From Candidatus Poribacteria bacterium (lineage in GTDB: Bacteria; Poribacteria; WGA-4E; UBA9662): a DNA stretch of 19,587 nt. Below, one piece after another: positions 16,379-19,587 of the stretch. The notes under the pieces were generated by a model. That model was not told the origin of the DNA. It worked only from the letters and a program-made list of their open reading frames with translations, and ran no database searches. Numbering within the stretch: the stretch's first letter is position 1; each line of letters starts with the position of its first letter. Where the stretch lies: contig PACG01000127.1 of NCBI GenBank assembly GCA_002699335.1, forward strand, positions 48,953 to 68,539. Direction: 5' to 3'. A program made the translations under genes and the position numbers.

Positions 16379-17529
16379 TGCTCCGTGTAAGATAAAACCA
16401 GATCTGCCACACGAGTAGCAGCACCTGATGCCCCAAGTTGTTGCCGGATAGTAGCTAATCGTTGTTGTTGGGTGACCCGTTGTTCAGGATTAGCCAATAG
16501 ATCTTCGGCAGCCGTCGTAACCCGTTCCACATTGGCTTGGTCTTGCAATAGTTCAGGCACAATTTCTTCTCCTGCGATAATATTTGGCAGCCCACTGTGC
16601 GTCAGTTGTACCAATCGCTGTGAGAGCCACCAGGTCAACGCAGAGAATTTATAGATAATAATCATCGGTGTGCCGACAAGTGCGGCTTCGAGGGTAGCCG
16701 TGCCGGAAGCGATAATCATCAGATCTGAGGCCCTCATAGCCGTATAGACTTGGGTCGAATCGACGGTCGTAATAGTGGCTGAAAATGGCGAGTCGTTTAA
16801 CTGATGCATGCTGCGCGTTGGCTTGGTCGATATCGTAATACCCGGTGCGAGGGGCAACACAAATTGGCAATCAGGAAACCGATAGCAAAGACGATTAGCC
16901 ACCTCTCGCATAACCGGAAGAAGAGGATTGACCTCCCGTCGCCGACTGCCTGGCATCAACCCGACAACTGGGCGCTCTGGATCTAGACCCAGTTGTGCCC
17001 TAGCTCCCGCTACAGTCTCTGTTGTTGGTACAATGTCCAAAAGGGGATGGCCAACAAAATGGGTTGGGGCCCCCGCTTGCCGGTAAAAATCGGCTTCAAA
17101 AGGGAAAATAGCCGCTACTGCCGAGACCGTTTGAGCCACGGTTCTGGCTCGGCTTGGTCGCCAGGCCCAGGCTTTGGGTGGAATGTAATAGACGACCGGA
17201 CATCCGAGTCGATGAGCAAATTTAGCTAAGTTGAGGTTGAACCCGCTAAAATCGACCAGCATTATCACTGATGGGCGCTGTTCTCGTAGAAACCGCTTCA
17301 GTTTGGCTCTTTTTTGTGCGAACCGGGGAATAGCCGTCAGCACCTCGCTAATTCCCATCACAGCTGAGTCTTCGATATGATAGATTAGCTTTACTCCTGT
17401 CGCTTCCATCAGTTCCCCACCCATGCCGTAGAATTCGAAAGCCGACGATTTGTGCCGGATTTGTTTCACTACCTCCGATGCGTGCAAATCTCCGGAAGGT
17501 TCACCGGCGACGATGAGAATTTTTTGCAT
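16375..17529 (-). CDS. lpxB: Lipid-A-disaccharide synthase
   Basis: 384 residues, normal for the family. LpxB joins UDP-diacylglucosamine and lipid X into the beta-1,6 disaccharide, just before LpxK in lipid A synthesis. It is a peripheral inner-membrane GT19 glycosyltransferase. The start ILIVAGEPSGDLHAS is diagnostic. VMGISEVL, YYIPPKAWAWRPSRA, MPGSRRREV, ASGTATLEAALVGTPMIIIYK and GLPNIIAGEEIVPELLQ are the remaining conserved blocks in order. The ATG is at 17527-17529. It overlaps lpxK by a few bases and follows the AI-2E transporter gene after 38 nt, so the three are probably one operon. No lpxA, lpxD or fabZ is seen in the window, so the lpx genes are split. Confidence 0.97.
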   Translation of the reverse strand: MQKILIVAGEPSGDLHASEVVKQIRHKSSAFEFYGMGGELMEATGVKLIYHIEDSAVMGISEVLTAIPRFAQKRAKLKRFLREQRPSVIMLVDFSGFNLNLAKFAHRLGCPVVYYIPPKAWAWRPSRARTVAQTVSAVAAIFPFEADFYRQAGAPTHFVGHPLLDIVPTTETVAGARAQLGLDPERPVVGLMPGSRRREVNPLLPVMREVANRLCYRFPDCQFVLPLAPGITISTKPTRSMHQLNDSPFSATITTVDSTQVYTAMRASDLMIIASGTATLEAALVGTPMIIIYKFSALTWWLSQRLVQLTHSGLPNIIAGEEIVPELLQDQANVERVTTAAEDLLANPEQRVTQQQRLATIRQQLGASGAATRVADLVLSYTEH

Positions 17530-17567
17530 CTTTGGCGGTTTCAGTTTGGTAGGTTAATTTAACGATT

Positions 17568-19004
17568 CTACCTGGCCAGTTTTTGTCTGACGTTGAGAAT
17601 CGATTTGATGACCACTAAGGCCGGGATGGCCAGAATCACGCCCCAAAAACCGAACAAAGCAGCACCGGCCAACACACCAAACATAATCATTAGTGGGTCA
17701 ACATCGACCACGCTACTCATAATTTTGGGTGAAATGAGAGCGTTGTCCAAGGTCTGAATACCAATAATAGCAACCAGGACCGCGACCGCCCGCAACAGGA
17801 ATCCAACCAGTGTAAAATTACCCGTTGCAAATCCCATCAAAAGGGATAGAAAAGCAAATATCCCTCCGATAAAAGGCCCAAAGGTGGGAATCGCATTTGA
17901 TAGTCCAGCCAATAGACCAACAACTAAGGCAAATGGCACACCGATAATCGAGTAGACCACAATCGAGATGAGGCTAATGACGCCGATCACAATCACTTGT
18001 CCTCGCAGGAAGGATTCCATGTTTTGGTGAATCTCTCGTAAATACTGCCAGGCGATATCTTGCTGCTCCGATGAAAACAGTTCCACAAACCGCCGGGCAT
18101 AACCTTCCAACGATTGAGTGGCATAAATGAAAACGAGCAGAGCCAAAAAGAGGGTGGTCAGGAATCCACCAAAACCAATGGCCACAGCAGAAAACCCCTT
18201 AAAAATACGACTAAATAGGTCGGTTCCACTCTCGGCGATTGTACCCAGGTTGGTGGTCAAATAGCCCTGTATTTGGGTGATAATTTTTTTCCCTTCTAGT
18301 TTAGCGAATTGGGTAAATCCTTGAATCGGTTGGTATTTAGAACTCCTGCCCCAATTTTCGAGCTGATCCAGAATGCCTTTCTGTTCTTCTGTTCCTGAGA
18401 CAAGTGGTACGACAGATTCCTGATAGAACCTGACCAATTCCTGACTCATGGCAATCCCTTGCTCACCGATCTGTGGGATTACCAGCCAGACCACCAAAAA
18501 GAGAAGGCTAAGTGTCAGACCAAGCAACAGGAGGCTAGCCACAATCTTGGGAATCCGCAACCGCCGACCAAACGGCAAGGGAATCTCCTGTATTTCTCCA
18601 ATAACAAAGCGGAAAAGATAAGCGAAACCGAAGCCGAGAATAAATGGCGTCATCACATCAATCAAACGGAGAAACAACCAGAGACTGACGAAGATGATTT
18701 CAAAAGTGGCAATGCGCGTGGGATAGACGTAAGACCGGATGGCTGATAACAGAAATAGTAACAAGACGGCAAATATCGGATGGAGTATCAGGCCAATTTT
18801 TGCCGAATCTGTTGGGGAAAGCTCAGCATTACTCTCTCCATTGACACCCGTATAAAAGGCGTAAGCAATCCAGCATCCAGCCAAAAGTAGGACCACCAAT
18901 GTGGCGCTTTGGGTTTTTGGTAGATCTACTGACCTGGTTCCCTTCCCGCTGAAGGGCGGATTCAACGACTTTGAGGCCGAGGAAGATTCCGTGTCAGACT
19001 GCAT
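17568..19004 (-). CDS. AI-2E family (PerM/TqsA-like) membrane transporter
   Basis: 478 residues, an inner-membrane protein. Hydrophobic segments lie at about 33-53, 70-90, 103-132, 153-177, 268-296, 335-355, 357-390, 400-418 and 436-466. The long amphipathic region at about 180-265 between membrane segments is typical of this family. The conserved C-terminal block is present: NALISPKIM, then VDVDPLMIMFGVLAGAALFG and WGVILAIPALVVI. Members export varied small molecules or ions, including autoinducer-2 in TqsA, so the substrate is not known here. It is longer than common members (about 350 residues) because of a polar Ser-rich N-terminus and two extra helices. The ATG at 19004 has a poor ribosome binding site and may depend on translation of the upstream frame that overlaps it. 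Confidence 0.88.
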   Translation of the reverse strand: MQSDTESSSASKSLNPPFSGKGTRSVDLPKTQSATLVVLLLAGCWIAYAFYTGVNGESNAELSPTDSAKIGLILHPIFAVLLLFLLSAIRSYVYPTRIATFEIIFVSLWLFLRLIDVMTPFILGFGFAYLFRFVIGEIQEIPLPFGRRLRIPKIVASLLLLGLTLSLLFLVVWLVIPQIGEQGIAMSQELVRFYQESVVPLVSGTEEQKGILDQLENWGRSSKYQPIQGFTQFAKLEGKKIITQIQGYLTTNLGTIAESGTDLFSRIFKGFSAVAIGFGGFLTTLFLALLVFIYATQSLEGYARRFVELFSSEQQDIAWQYLREIHQNMESFLRGQVIVIGVISLISIVVYSIIGVPFALVVGLLAGLSNAIPTFGPFIGGIFAFLSLLMGFATGNFTLVGFLLRAVAVLVAIIGIQTLDNALISPKIMSSVVDVDPLMIMFGVLAGAALFGFWGVILAIPALVVIKSILNVRQKLAR

Positions 19005-19068
19005 CCGTTAAGTCTTCAAGGGTTTCGATGGTCTCGGCTCTGACGCTATACGCCCCAGACGTTGTTGG
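18994..19068 (-). other. Short coding-like tail overlapping the AI-2E gene start
   Basis: A minus-strand frame from 19068 reads a protein-like C-terminus containing AETIETLEDLTDAV and stops at TGA 18994-18996, giving the overlap ATGCAGTCTGA with the next gene. Such overlaps are typical of operons. It runs back only to a TAG at 19069-19071, so it could be the last piece of a decayed gene. The family is not recognised. Confidence 0.25.
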
Positions 19069-19248
19069 CTACTGTTCGGAAACAATCCCATAACCAATCA
19101 GCGGTCAGGATCAAACCGATTCCCGTATGTGCTTGAGCCAAAGGACATCTCGTTAACTGCCTTTTACATTCACACGGAGCATAAACCGATAAATTCATCA
19201 TGCTGTTATAGGATTTTGCAAAAGTATGGATGATACATCTGTTCATCT

Positions 19249-19587
19249 TTACCGGATTGAGTTTTCCAAACTTGAGAGATGTTTTAATCGGGTATTTTCT
19301 GACCAATCAAAAATGACACCAAAAAGATCCGGGTTTCGGTCGGCCAGCATTTGGTAGATTCGGGCAGCTTCATCAATTAAGATAGTATGCGAAACCATGG
19401 GGGCGATTTTAACCAGTTCCTGCTGGTATAAGAAGAGGAGTACTCTCAGATCATCTGCGTCAAATGACAGGAGGTTTCGATTCTGGCCTCTGTACCGTGC
19501 AAGAGCCCCCATGGATAGCTGACCACGTCACGCACAGTCATCATTGCAACCGTACCTCCCTCCATAGGTCAACATCCGATTTTGGTA
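19249..19587 (-). pseudogene. Medium-chain (zinc-type) dehydrogenase C-terminal remnant, frameshifted, cut by window edge
   Basis: One minus-strand frame (19565-19446) encodes GGTVAMM followed by VSYPWGLLHGTEARIE, then stops. The next frame encodes DDLRVLLFLYQQELVKIAP, MVSHT, DEAARIYQMLADRN and LFGVIFDW. Together they read as the end of the Rossmann domain and the C-terminal catalytic lobe of an MDR-superfamily alcohol/polyol dehydrogenase. The switch lies near 19455-19462, where one base has been lost or gained. A second shift is likely just upstream, because a TGA precedes the first frame while the expected TYGG continues in another frame. The metal-binding half lies beyond the window. The specific substrate cannot be judged. 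Confidence 0.65.

Noticed and set aside
19046..19306. 86-codon minus-strand frame
   Set aside because: Overlaps the dehydrogenase remnant, has atypical Cys/Trp-rich composition and no ribosome binding site or recognisable motif.
1..19587. CRISPR arrays, insertion sequences, integrase genes, toxin-antitoxin or defence genes
   Set aside because: I looked on both strands for spaced repeats, transposase or integrase motifs and small paired ORFs and found none that hold up.

Overview
The window reads as chromosome of a Gram-negative bacterium. It carries lipid A genes (lpxB, lpxK), the MEP-pathway gene ispE, a TL5/Ctc-type ribosomal protein L25, and a complete rpoB-rpoC pair. The order ispE, tRNA-Gln, L25 gene recalls Proteobacteria. 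However, rpoBC is not next to rplKAJL, and both RNA polymerase subunits have unusual features, so I lean towards a poorly sampled uncultivated lineage. I cannot place the phylum from sequence alone.

Layout. (1) 1-10842, minus strand: a rpoB, rpoC, ispE, tRNA-Gln transcription unit. It starts at a good extended -10 promoter (10930-10958) and ends at a 12-bp stem terminator (884-911). Next comes the L25 gene, whose probable promoter overlaps the terminator tail, and then a possible secreted-protein start that runs off the left edge. (2) 10843-11507: a mostly non-coding divergent spacer with a 12-codon ORF inside a 9-bp inverted repeat. (3) 11563-12990, plus strand: a two-gene unit of a PLP-dependent D-amino-acid enzyme (D-threonine aldolase / D-serine dehydratase family) and a small cupin. 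(4) 13174-14914, plus strand: two broken genes, a radC remnant with an internal deletion and a frameshift, and a serine hydrolase (class C beta-lactamase/esterase family) shifted in frame at both ends. (5) 15170-19004, minus strand: AI-2E family transporter, lpxB, lpxK, closely spaced. (6) 19249-19587, minus strand: the frameshifted C-terminal end of a medium-chain dehydrogenase.

The main biology is transcription (beta and beta' subunits), isoprenoid precursor synthesis, translation (L25, tRNA-Gln) and outer-membrane lipid A assembly. I found no defence island, CRISPR array, integrase or transposase. The strongest observations are an extra segment of roughly 100-120 residues near the C-terminus of RpoC, made of sequences resembling two earlier parts of the same protein, and natural substitutions in the rifampicin-binding cluster of RpoB. 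Frameshifts are confined to the accessory genes while about 9 kb of rpoBC is clean, which points to real gene decay rather than poor sequence.
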